Source: Bacteroidales bacterium UBA1219 (lineage in GTDB: Bacteria; Bacteroidota; Bacteroidia; Bacteroidales; P3). From it: a stretch of 5,929 nucleotides of DNA. Each line of letters opens with the position of its first letter. Position 1 is the first letter of the stretch. The position numbers were made by a program, and so were the translations under genes. The notes beneath the pieces are model-generated. The model searched no databases. It was not told the origin of the DNA and worked only from the letters and a program-made list of their open reading frames with translations. Positions 1-5,929 of this stretch are shown in pieces. The stretch covers positions 30,651-36,579 of the forward strand of contig DBXF01000044.1 of assembly GCA_002309295.1 (NCBI GenBank), in the 5' to 3' direction.

Positions 1-1
1 C

Positions 2-2641
2 AAGGGTACCGACCGCATCGGCACCATCAACTGGGAAAAGGAAAAAGTGTATCTCGACAGCATCAGCCTGATGTACGACAAGCTCCACGCCACACACGAC
101 GAGAAGGAGCGCCATGACGTGCAACTTGAAATCAACCGATTGAACATTCTGGCATCGAAATACGCCATTGCCAACGAGACCGACGCCATCCTGCAGCAGA
201 TGGGCTGCACGGGGCTCAATGCGGGCACAAGCTACGACCAGACAGTGTATTACAACACGCTACCTTCCAACCAGCTGGAAAACTGGATGATGGTCTACGC
301 CGAGCGTTTCCGCAACCCCGTATACCGCCTGTTCCAGAGCGAGCTGGAAGCAGTGTATGAAGAGCGCAACATGTATGCCAACGAGATGCTATACACTTTC
401 TCGCGCAACATCTTCACCGAGTCGTTTGGCGACCATCCCTACAGCCGTGACATCATCGGCCTCGACGAACATCTGAAAAATCCGCAGCCGTCGCAGATGA
501 AGGCCTTTTACGACAAATATTACGTAGCCCGCAACATGACCTTACTGCTGGTGGGAGACCTGTACACCTTCGATGCTTTGGAGATGGCCAAGCGCTATTT
601 CAGCCAATGGAATAGCGGCGAGCAGATTGTTCAGCCGGAATACAATCTGCCGCGCTTCGAGAAACAGACCATCAAGGAGGTGAAGCAGACCCCTGTGAAG
701 GCTGGTCTGATGATCTTCCCCGGCGTGAAAGCCAACGATCCCGACGAACTGCCTCTTTCGGTGCTGAGCCAAATAGTGTCGGGCGGCAACGGAAGCCTCG
801 ACGAGCTTGCCTCGGAAGGCAAACTGATGGCGGCACAGATGATGAGTCTCTCGCTGCAGGACGCCGGCACCAACGTCATTCTCTATGTCCCCAAAATCCT
901 AGGACAGAAGCACACCGCTGCCGAAGAGCTGATATGGAATTGTCTGGACTCGGTGAAGGCAGGCCATTTTAGCGACAAATTGCTGGAGAGCATCAAGATG
1001 AAGTATCTGCTCGAGCGCACCGCCAGCATGGAGAGTCTCGAAGGTATTGCCATGCTGCTGGAATCGCTGGAAATGAGCGGGATGACATACTCCGAATGGG
1101 AGAAAGACAACGAGCGGCTGCAGCTGATGACCCGCGAAGACATCATGCGCGTGGCACAAAAATACTTCGACCGCAACCACTGCACCATCGTGCGCTCGTC
1201 AATGGGTCTCCCCAAGAAAAGCGCCGCCGTGAAACCCGACTGGGACCACCTCGACGTACAGAACCAAGGCCAGAAATCGCCTTTTGCACAGATGATTGCG
1301 GAACGCCAAGTAGCGCCCATCGAGCCTCAGGTCATCGACTTCAAAAAAGACTTAGCCATCACAACTGCCGCCAAGGGTTACACCATGTATACCACCGAGA
1401 ACAAGAAAAACGACCTCTTCACCCTCAACATCTACTACCATTACGGCACACTGGACAACAAGGACATGGAGTATGCCTTGAGCTATTTCAACATGCTTGG
1501 CGCCAACGACATGACGCTTCACGAATTCGAGATAGAGCTTGGACGTCTTGGCGGCATCATGCAGCTGAGCTGCCAGGAAGATTACACCTGCCTGAAAATC
1601 ATCGGCTTCGAGCGCAATATGGAAGCCATCATGGCGCTGGTGGCACAAAAGATAAAGAACCCGCGCCACGACGAGCAGCAGCTGAAGAACCTCATACAGG
1701 AAGCACAAGCCTCGGCCAAAGCAGCTAAAAAAGACGCCTCGACATGGAGCAGCGCCCTGGCGGAATATGTGGAGTATGGCGAAATGTCGTCGTTCCTGAA
1801 CCACAGCACCATCAAAGAGATGAAGAAAGTCACGGGCGAAGAGCTGACGGGCTACATGGCTCCGATGTTTGAGCGCGACGGATACATCACTTTTGTGGGT
1901 CGCCGCAGTCCCGAGAGTGTAGCGAAGATACTGATAGACAACGGGCTGGTGCGCGATGCAAAGACGACCATGCCGCAACGTCGCCGCACACCCGTCGAGC
2001 AGAAAGAGAACAAGGTGTTCTACGCCAGCGACAAATCGTTCATGAAAAGCGACATAAGTTTCCAGGCCGAGAGCGACAAATTCGACCTTCGCGACCGCGC
2101 CACGTGTCTGATGTTCAACGAATACTTCGGCGGCGGCATGAACTCGGTGGTCTTCCAAGAGATTCGTGAGTTCCGCTCACTGGGCTACCACACCTATGGC
2201 CTCTTCAAATACGACGTGCTGCAGCGCAGAAAGCCGTACCTATACTGCTACCTGGGCACGCAGTGCGACAAGACCAACGACGGCATCGAGGCCATGCTGG
2301 AGCTGATGACGAAATTCCCCGACAGGCCAGAGAAATTCGAGACCTCGCGCGACTATCTCATTGCCACACGCAACAGCCAATATATCAGTTTCCGTCGCAT
2401 TCCTGAACAGGTGCGTTATTGGATGGAGGTGGAACGTGTGCAGCAAGACCCGCGCGGCGAGTTGACGCGCCAGATTGAGACACTGCAATACAGCGACCTG
2501 CAAAAGTTCCACGACAAATACATCAAGAATCGCCCCATTGTCATCACCATCAGCGGCAACGCCAAGAAATATGACCTCAAAGCCCTGAAGCAATTCGGCG
2601 AAGTGAAAGAGGTGAAATACAAAGAAATGATCAAGTGGTAA
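2..2641 (+). CDS. M16 (insulinase/pitrilysin) family zinc metallopeptidase, 5'-truncated by the window edge
   Basis: The reading frame is open from the first bases, so the GTG at 47 is not the real start; 879 codons precede the TAA. The fragment opens with KGTDRIGT, the stretch that normally follows the HxxEH zinc motif, so that motif lies just outside. The probable third zinc ligand is the second Glu of VYEE (codon 362-364), matched to pitrilysin by the ExxxVxxE spacing. About 45 extra residues between KGT and the LNAGTSYDQTVYY strand match an insert common in Bacteroidetes M16 proteins. Four lobes of about 200 residues follow: an active half to about position 1200, a linker, then an inactive half. 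The inactive half has the family's substrate-binding R/Y pair in REFRSLGY (Arg 2165-2167, Tyr 2186-2188). Members hydrolyse peptides and are usually exported to the periplasm or outer membrane in this phylum, but the signal peptide would be upstream. Substrate unknown. GC content is visibly higher than in the following genes. Family assignment is firm; the specific role is not. Confidence 0.93.
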   Translation, partial: KGTDRIGTINWEKEKVYLDSISLMYDKLHATHDEKERHDVQLEINRLNILASKYAIANETDAILQQMGCTGLNAGTSYDQTVYYNTLPSNQLENWMMVYAERFRNPVYRLFQSELEAVYEERNMYANEMLYTFSRNIFTESFGDHPYSRDIIGLDEHLKNPQPSQMKAFYDKYYVARNMTLLLVGDLYTFDALEMAKRYFSQWNSGEQIVQPEYNLPRFEKQTIKEVKQTPVKAGLMIFPGVKANDPDELPLSVLSQIVSGGNGSLDELASEGKLMAAQMMSLSLQDAGTNVILYVPKILGQKHTAAEELIWNCLDSVKAGHFSDKLLESIKMKYLLERTASMESLEGIAMLLESLEMSGMTYSEWEKDNERLQLMTREDIMRVAQKYFDRNHCTIVRSSMGLPKKSAAVKPDWDHLDVQNQGQKSPFAQMIAERQVAPIEPQVIDFKKDLAITTAAKGYTMYTTENKKNDLFTLNIYYHYGTLDNKDMEYALSYFNMLGANDMTLHEFEIELGRLGGIMQLSCQEDYTCLKIIGFERNMEAIMALVAQKIKNPRHDEQQLKNLIQEAQASAKAAKKDASTWSSALAEYVEYGEMSSFLNHSTIKEMKKVTGEELTGYMAPMFERDGYITFVGRRSPESVAKILIDNGLVRDAKTTMPQRRRTPVEQKENKVFYASDKSFMKSDISFQAESDKFDLRDRATCLMFNEYFGGGMNSVVFQEIREFRSLGYHTYGLFKYDVLQRRKPYLYCYLGTQCDKTNDGIEAMLELMTKFPDRPEKFETSRDYLIATRNSQYISFRRIPEQVRYWMEVERVQQDPRGELTRQIETLQYSDLQKFHDKYIKNRPIVITISGNAKKYDLKALKQFGEVKEVKYKEMIKW

Positions 2642-2645
2642 TAGC

Positions 2646-2773
2646 ATGAAACAGAGTTGTCCCAAATGCAAGACGCTGATAGAGATCAACGAGAAGGAAT
2701 ACTATCCGGGCAGCACGGTGGTGAAGCCTTGTCCGCTGTGCGACGGGAAAGTTACATTCAACATACCTGACAA
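2646..2773 (+). repeat. Copy 1 of a 128-bp near-identical direct repeat (zinc-ribbon module)
   Basis: These bases encode the zinc ribbon of paralogue 1. They match 3493-3620 at 126 of 128 positions. The two differences (2735 G versus 3582 A; 2753 T versus 3600 G) are both third-position silent changes. Similarity continues more weakly into the coiled coil and is lost after it. Upstream of the ATG no extended identity is visible. Confidence 0.95.
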
Positions 2774-3473
2774 TAAAACGACGGACGAAGCAGCCATCAC
2801 CAAGCTCAGCGAGGAGGTGGAGACATTGAAGAGTCAGTTGAAAGACATCAACTCACAAAAAGAACAGGAGAAAGCCATGCTAGAAGCTGCATTGAAGGAA
2901 GCGGAAGAACGTATTGTTCGAGCAGAAAATACAGCAGCAAAAGAAAAAGAAAAACAGCATGCTGAAACCTGCACCAAGGGCATTGAGCATGATTCCAACA
3001 ATCCCCCTAACTATAATAAAGGAAGGAGGTTCTCCTGGAAATGGATTATTGTGGAAATGGCAGTAGTCATCGTTCTAGCAATTCTTGCAACTATCAACCA
3101 CAATGGATCAACGAAAACGAATGAGGAAAAGATTACTGTGATGGATTTTTCCGGTCGCATTGGAGAGGACTATTCGGCAGCAATAATATGGAATGATTCT
3201 GTCCGAATATATCATTTTCTCGACTATACTCGAGACATTAAGAAGATAGATTTCGATAATTCAAATGGGCATCTAATACTATTCTGCTACGAACAAAGAA
3301 CTGGAAAATACATCGGAAAATTTGATGGTTTTCTCGACGTAGACTATCTCGCAGAAGGCAATGGTTCATGTGGCACTAATGAGGGCCGTTACGTTGGAGA
3401 TTACACCAACTATAAGAATGAAACCATCACTTTTGACATGAAGATCAACAAAGTATATTGGACTTCAGAATAA
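2646..3473 (+). CDS. MJ0042-type zinc-ribbon, coiled-coil, single-pass membrane protein, paralogue 1
   Basis: This 275-residue protein is not recognised as a named gene. Residues 1-41 form a zinc ribbon with CPKC at 5-8 and CPLC at 29-32, spaced and patterned like the MJ0042 family (ending VTFNIP). Residues about 47-108 are rich in Glu, Lys and Ala with heptad-like spacing, predicting a coiled coil. A basic patch (KGRR, 125-128) precedes a hydrophobic segment at about 131-150, so the N-terminus should be cytoplasmic and residues 155-275 periplasmic. That C-terminal domain has alternating hydrophobic strands and two related-looking stretches (TGKYIGKFDGF near 219-229, GRYVGDYTNY near 247-256), and I cannot name its fold. 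The ATG lies four bases after the stop of the M16 gene, which suggests co-transcription and possibly translational coupling. No strong ribosome-binding site is visible, but the start is fixed by the identical N-terminus of the next gene. The second half is clearly AT-richer than the zinc-ribbon part, which may indicate a tail of different origin. Confidence 0.88.
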   Translation: MKQSCPKCKTLIEINEKEYYPGSTVVKPCPLCDGKVTFNIPDNKTTDEAAITKLSEEVETLKSQLKDINSQKEQEKAMLEAALKEAEERIVRAENTAAKEKEKQHAETCTKGIEHDSNNPPNYNKGRRFSWKWIIVEMAVVIVLAILATINHNGSTKTNEEKITVMDFSGRIGEDYSAAIIWNDSVRIYHFLDYTRDIKKIDFDNSNGHLILFCYEQRTGKYIGKFDGFLDVDYLAEGNGSCGTNEGRYVGDYTNYKNETITFDMKINKVYWTSE

Positions 3474-3492
3474 TTCACAACCTATTACGCTT

Positions 3493-3620
3493 ATGAAACA
3501 GAGTTGTCCCAAATGCAAGACGCTGATAGAGATCAACGAGAAGGAATACTATCCGGGCAGCACGGTGGTGAAGCCTTGTCCACTGTGCGACGGGAAAGTG
3601 ACATTCAACATACCTGACAA
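3493..3620 (+). repeat. Copy 2 of the 128-bp near-identical direct repeat (zinc-ribbon module)
   Basis: This is the partner of 2646-2773, beginning exactly at the ATG of paralogue 2. The copies lie 847 bases apart in direct orientation. Recombination between them would delete most of paralogue 1 and join its start to the tail of paralogue 2. The corresponding segment of paralogue 3 (from 4506) is clearly homologous but much more diverged at the DNA level. Confidence 0.95.
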
Positions 3621-4461
3621 AAAAGCAACAGACGAAGAAGCCATCACAAAACTCAACGAAGAGGTGGATGCATTGAAAAAGCAACTCAACGACATACAAA
3701 GCAACAACGAGAAGAACAAAGCCGCGATGGCAGCGAAACTGAAGGCTGCCGAAGACCGCGCTGCACATGCTGAAAGCCTTGCAAAACAGCCTACCTCTGC
3801 CAACACCGGCCTACCCCCGCAACGTCCTGCCAGCCCGAAGAACGGCAAGGCAAAAAAAAACAGTACAGGGGCTTGGATATGGGGAGCAGTTGCCATTATG
3901 GCCTTTGCACTTCTTGTGTTGCTGATCAGCATCAGAGGATGTTCGCATCATGACGATGTGATAGATGATAAATCAAAAACGGCGACAACTACCATTGATT
4001 CAACCCCCGCAAACACAGGAACCGACAATAATTCCATGCGTAGTCAAGGCCGAGATACTATACGACAATTTCCCGATGAAGAAATAATCAAGGATGTCAT
4101 CGGCACATATCTCAACGCCAAGGCAAACAACGATTTCAACAGCCTTTATGGAACATATGCTCCCATGGTGGAAAAATTTCACGACGCGTCATATCTGACA
4201 CGCAGTGAGGTTCTCGCCAAAGAGCAACGATACGACAGTGTATTCCAAGTATACGGCAAATATAGCGAGGTGATGTGGAAAACCTTCCGCATTGAGTGGG
4301 CAAGCAGCAACCGCGTAGCCGTTATAGTGGTAGAAAAATTCGACATCGACCGCGTAGACAAAAACAAACTTCGCCACTTCGTGCTGGAGAAGCACATCAC
4401 CCTCAATGATGACTACCAAATAGTCAGCGTATGGGATAACCAACTGAGTGCAAAAAAATAA
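3493..4461 (+). CDS. MJ0042-type zinc-ribbon membrane protein with probable NTF2-like C-terminal domain, paralogue 2
   Basis: This is a 322-residue protein. Residues 1-42 are identical to paralogue 1 (CPKC at 5-8, CPLC at 29-32). A coiled-coil stretch at about 47-98 ends in a Pro/Ser/Lys-rich linker (99-125). One membrane segment lies at about 127-147, with basic residues before it and an acidic stretch (DDVIDDK) after it, so the tail should be periplasmic. A low-complexity Thr/Asn/Ser spacer (161-185) leads to a domain at 195-318. Its opening helix (IIKDVIGTYLNAKANNDFNSLYGTYA) is followed by a tyrosine-rich helical region and then long strands ending DDYQIVSVWDN. That order resembles NTF2-like/SnoaL-type alpha-beta folds, which often bind small ligands or mediate protein contacts. 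This is my reading of the pattern, not a search result. The gene starts 19 bases after paralogue 1 in the same orientation, consistent with one operon. No catalytic residues can be assigned. Confidence 0.88.
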   Translation: MKQSCPKCKTLIEINEKEYYPGSTVVKPCPLCDGKVTFNIPDKKATDEEAITKLNEEVDALKKQLNDIQSNNEKNKAAMAAKLKAAEDRAAHAESLAKQPTSANTGLPPQRPASPKNGKAKKNSTGAWIWGAVAIMAFALLVLLISIRGCSHHDDVIDDKSKTATTTIDSTPANTGTDNNSMRSQGRDTIRQFPDEEIIKDVIGTYLNAKANNDFNSLYGTYAPMVEKFHDASYLTRSEVLAKEQRYDSVFQVYGKYSEVMWKTFRIEWASSNRVAVIVVEKFDIDRVDKNKLRHFVLEKHITLNDDYQIVSVWDNQLSAKK

Positions 4462-4505
4462 ACAAACATCTTTATCTCACAGAAACAACCAGACACAAGT
4501 ATAGT

Positions 4506-5489
4506 ATGAAACAGAGCTGCCCTTACTGCAAGACAATTATAGAAATCAACGAGAAGGAATACCCTTCTGGAAGCACGGTGGTGAAGCGATGCACACTGTG
4601 CGGTGGAAATGTCACCTTTACCATTCCCAAGAACGAGACGGTAGACAAGGCTGAATACGACAAACTGCTGGAGGAGATAGAGATTCTTCATCAGAGGATA
4701 GAAGAGTTGGAATTGAATAATGAGAATGACGTCCCCACCACAATATTGCCGCCATCAGATTACAGGGAAAATGAAATCGACGAGCAGACTATAAGAGAGG
4801 AAATAACAAAAGAGTTAAGTGATAAATTTAACAGAGAACGATTCTTTATCACTCAAAAAATAAAAAAGGAGAACAAAACCAAGACTACGGCACTTGCCAG
4901 TGTGTCTGCCATCTTAGGCATTGCCGTGATTGCTCTTATCATTGGACTGTTTGCAACGAACCATAAACTGAAAGAGGCGAAAAGCAATTGGTATTATTAC
5001 AGAGACTTAGCTGAAACTGAGCAATCATCAAACATAGAAGCCAACGACAGGATTCAAGAACTTTCGACTGAAAACCAGCAACTAAACGACTTTAAAAACA
5101 GTGTAACAAATACTTATCCAATAATAATCACAGACATACAAATTGGAAATACCGATTACGGAGGAAATATTGAGACAGACTATGGTGAAGACCTTTACGA
5201 TTACAGAACGATGTATCTTAAGCCCAAAATATACTATAAAGGGTTGACTTCAGGTTCCCACCAACTGAAAGTAAAATGGTACAAACCCTCTGGAGAGCTG
5301 AGCAGAGGTAGCAGCTCCCCATATGGGTACTCGCAAGAATCTTACTATACGCTGGAAGAAGGAGAACACGAATTAGTCTTACAGGGTTGGGGAGCTCCCA
5401 ATCGAGGCCATTGGACATACGGGACCTACCGGATAGAAATATGGTATAATGATGTATGCCTCAGGGCAGAGAGTTTCTATATTCATTGA
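4506..5489 (+). CDS. MJ0042-type zinc-ribbon, coiled-coil membrane protein with probable beta-sandwich C-terminal domain, paralogue 3
   Basis: This 327-residue protein is the most diverged of the three. Its first 41 residues match paralogue 1 at 32 positions and keep all four cysteines (CPYC at 5-8, CTLC at 29-32). Coiled-coil-like segments lie at about 46-72 and 90-122, and one membrane segment at about 128-150. A second coil (about 152-198, with RIQELSTENQQLNDFKN) lies on the far side of the membrane, unlike in paralogues 1 and 2. Residues 203-327 alternate strands and glycine- or aspartate-rich turns, with LKVKWYKPSGEL and, near the end, GTYRIEIWYNDVCL. This looks like an Ig-like or similar beta-sandwich; it is an inference and I cannot name the family. 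The N-side of the membrane segment is basic (KIKKENKTK), suggesting N-in topology. It begins 44 bases after paralogue 2 and appears to be the last gene of the operon, since terminator-like structures follow. Confidence 0.87.
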   Translation: MKQSCPYCKTIIEINEKEYPSGSTVVKRCTLCGGNVTFTIPKNETVDKAEYDKLLEEIEILHQRIEELELNNENDVPTTILPPSDYRENEIDEQTIREEITKELSDKFNRERFFITQKIKKENKTKTTALASVSAILGIAVIALIIGLFATNHKLKEAKSNWYYYRDLAETEQSSNIEANDRIQELSTENQQLNDFKNSVTNTYPIIITDIQIGNTDYGGNIETDYGEDLYDYRTMYLKPKIYYKGLTSGSHQLKVKWYKPSGELSRGSSSPYGYSQESYYTLEEGEHELVLQGWGAPNRGHWTYGTYRIEIWYNDVCLRAESFYIH

Positions 5490-5502
5490 GATTTTCCTCA
5501 AT
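5485..5502 (+). other. Weak inverted repeat over the stop codon of paralogue 3
   Basis: ATTGAG (5485-5490) and CTCAAT (5497-5502) are exact reverse complements around a six-base loop. The left arm contains the TGA stop. The stem is short and AT-rich and could be chance. It may contribute to 3'-end structure together with the stronger palindrome just downstream. Confidence 0.35.
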
Positions 5503-5511
5503 ATGGAGAGT

Positions 5512-5528
5512 GCGTGCCTCCGGCACGC
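5512..5528. repeat. Palindromic repeat, copy 1
   Basis: GCGTGCC and GGCACGC form a perfect 7-bp stem around TCC. An identical 17-base copy lies at 5582-5598, with similar flanks (GAG a few bases before, TGAG a few bases after). This paired, GC-rich, intergenic arrangement is like REP/BIME-type palindromes. It could act as a transcript-stabilising or terminating hairpin, or be a small mobile palindrome. No T-run follows it. Confidence 0.75.
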
Positions 5529-5548
5529 TATCTGAGATGTGAGACAGA

Positions 5549-5572
5549 AACCCCACACAGATGTGTGGGGTT
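5549..5572. terminator. Probable intrinsic terminator hairpin between convergent genes
   Basis: AACCCCACAC (5549-5558) pairs perfectly with GTGTGGGGTT (5563-5572) around an AGAT loop, giving a 10-bp GC-rich stem. It lies between the end of paralogue 3 and the end of the convergent pepD gene, where a bidirectional terminator is expected. The T-tracts are weak on both strands (TTATAG on the plus strand, TTTCTGTCT on the minus strand), so the hairpin is certain but the terminator function is inferred. Confidence 0.55.
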
Positions 5573-5581
5573 ATAGAGGGC

Positions 5582-5598
5582 GCGTGCCTCCGGCACGC
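5582..5598. repeat. Palindromic repeat, copy 2
   Basis: This is identical to the 17-base palindrome at 5512-5528 and 70 bases from it. The two copies flank the 5549-5572 hairpin almost symmetrically. Because each copy is self-complementary, the two could also pair with each other and enclose the central hairpin in a larger structure. Confidence 0.75.
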
Positions 5599-5604
5599 TT
5601 TGAG

Positions 5605-5838
5605 CAAATACTCGCGGCAGAATTTCTCCAAATACTTGCAGGCAGAATTACTTCAAATACTCGCGTACAGAATTTCTCCTATATTTGCAGGCAGAATTAC
5701 TTCAAATACTCGCGTACAGAATTTCTCCTATATTTGCAGACAGATGTACTTCAAATGCTTGCAGGCAGAAGTAATTCAAGTGCTCGAGAACAGAAGTACT
5801 TCAAGTACTCGCAGGCAGAACTACTTCAAATTCTTCAG
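5605..5838. repeat. Tandem 24-25-bp repeat array, about nine units
   Basis: CAGA recurs at 5618, 5643, 5668, 5692, 5717, 5741, 5766, 5791 and 5816, giving units of 25, 25, 24, 25, 24, 25, 25 and 25 bases, with a partial unit in front from 5605. A typical unit reads CAGAAxTACTTCAAxTACTC plus about five more bases. Two types alternate in the middle, producing a 49-base higher-order unit: 5643-5691 and 5692-5740 differ at only one base. The units are contiguous with no unique spacers, so this is not CRISPR. The array, with the preceding hairpins, accounts for the whole gene-free stretch 5490-5820. Confidence 0.9.
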
Positions 5839-5929
5839 TATTTCGAGGGTGAGGTCCCAGAACATCTGGACGGTCTTGATTTCAATCTTCTCGCCCGGGG
5901 CGTGGACGCCGCGCAGGGTGGGGCCGTAG
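5821..5929 (-). CDS. pepD: Aminoacyl-histidine dipeptidase (PepD, peptidase family M20), C-terminal end only
   Basis: The minus strand from the right edge reads YGPTLRGVHAPGEKIEIKTV, continues MFWDLTLEILKNLK and stops at TAG (5821-5823), giving 35 codons. This matches the characteristic end of PepD, where GPT, then PHSPDE, then a Val...(F/Y)W...L helix close the protein; E. coli PepD ends with the same pattern. The His of GVHAP (codon 5902-5904) corresponds to the conserved metal-ligand His of the family. PepD is a cytoplasmic zinc-dependent dipeptidase that cleaves Xaa-His and other dipeptides. The gene converges on the zinc-ribbon operon and is otherwise outside the window. Its stop codon and last five sense codons lie inside the final unit of the tandem repeat array. 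High GC content resembles the M16 gene and contrasts with the repeats beside it. Assignment rests on 35 residues only. Confidence 0.82.
   Translation of the reverse strand, partial: YGPTLRGVHAPGEKIEIKTVQMFWDLTLEILKNLK

Noticed and set aside
47..49. GTG at 47 as the start of the M16 peptidase
   Set aside because: The frame is open and clearly family-like upstream (KGTDRIGT), so the gene continues beyond the window edge.
1352..2158. Long minus-strand open frame inside the M16 gene
   Set aside because: It is antisense to a clear peptidase-coding region. Its composition (His/Val/Leu-rich) is what the mirror of GC-rich codons gives, and no family is recognisable.
4462..4505. Possible separate promoter for paralogue 3 in the 44-base gap
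   Set aside because: No TTTG/TAnnTTTG pair or other recognisable signal could be found; the gap is compatible with an operon.
5680..5736. TATATTTG at 5680-5687 and 5729-5736, matching the Bacteroidetes -7 promoter pattern TAnnTTTG
   Set aside because: Both lie in copies of the same repeat unit, no TTTG-like upstream element is properly spaced, and no plus-strand gene follows.
5605..5838. Possible CRISPR array
   Set aside because: Units are contiguous, 24-25 bases, mutually diverged, with no unique spacers and no cas genes nearby.
5561..5929. Open frame on the plus strand through the repeat array to the window edge
   Set aside because: It translates 24-25-bp repeats that rotate through all three frames, begins inside a hairpin, and its end is antisense to the well-supported pepD terminus. 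No protein-like composition or start signal.

Overview
The window looks like a piece of a Bacteroidota chromosome, most likely Bacteroidales (Prevotella- or Bacteroides-like). This is inferred from four things: a large two-lobed M16 peptidase carrying the insert common in Bacteroidetes members of the family, the absence of clear Shine-Dalgarno sequences before the starts, the zinc-ribbon/coiled-coil/membrane-anchor architecture of the next three genes, and the closing end of a PepD-type dipeptidase. The species cannot be told from the sequence.

Layout. Positions 2-2641 (+) hold most of an insulinase-family (M16) zinc peptidase. Its true start and its HxxEH zinc motif lie upstream, and the window begins just after that motif. 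Four bases after its stop begins the first of three tandem same-strand paralogues: 2646-3473, 3493-4461 and 4506-5489. All three share a roughly 41-residue N-terminal four-cysteine zinc ribbon of MJ0042 type (CxxC-x20-CxxC), then a coiled-coil or charged linker, then one membrane segment. After the membrane each carries a completely different C-terminal domain: an unrecognised small beta-rich domain, a probable NTF2-like domain, and a probable Ig-like beta-sandwich. Gaps of 4, 19 and 44 bases make a single operon likely.

Positions 5490-5820 contain no gene. They hold two copies of a 17-base perfect palindrome flanking a 10-bp-stem terminator-like hairpin, then about nine units of a 24-25-bp tandem repeat. 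The last unit runs over the stop codon and final codons of a convergent gene at 5821-5929 (-), the C-terminal 35 codons of an aminoacyl-histidine dipeptidase (pepD).

How the genes might work together (inference). The three paralogues look like a family of inner-membrane proteins with a common cytoplasmic zinc-ribbon head and interchangeable periplasmic modules. The first 128 bases of the first two are identical except for two silent changes, so the head is being duplicated or homogenised while the tails differ. Whether the M16 peptidase is functionally tied to them or only co-transcribed cannot be decided here. The two-tier modular set is the nearest thing in the window to an undescribed system. 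The rest is ordinary housekeeping sequence plus repeat-rich intergenic DNA.
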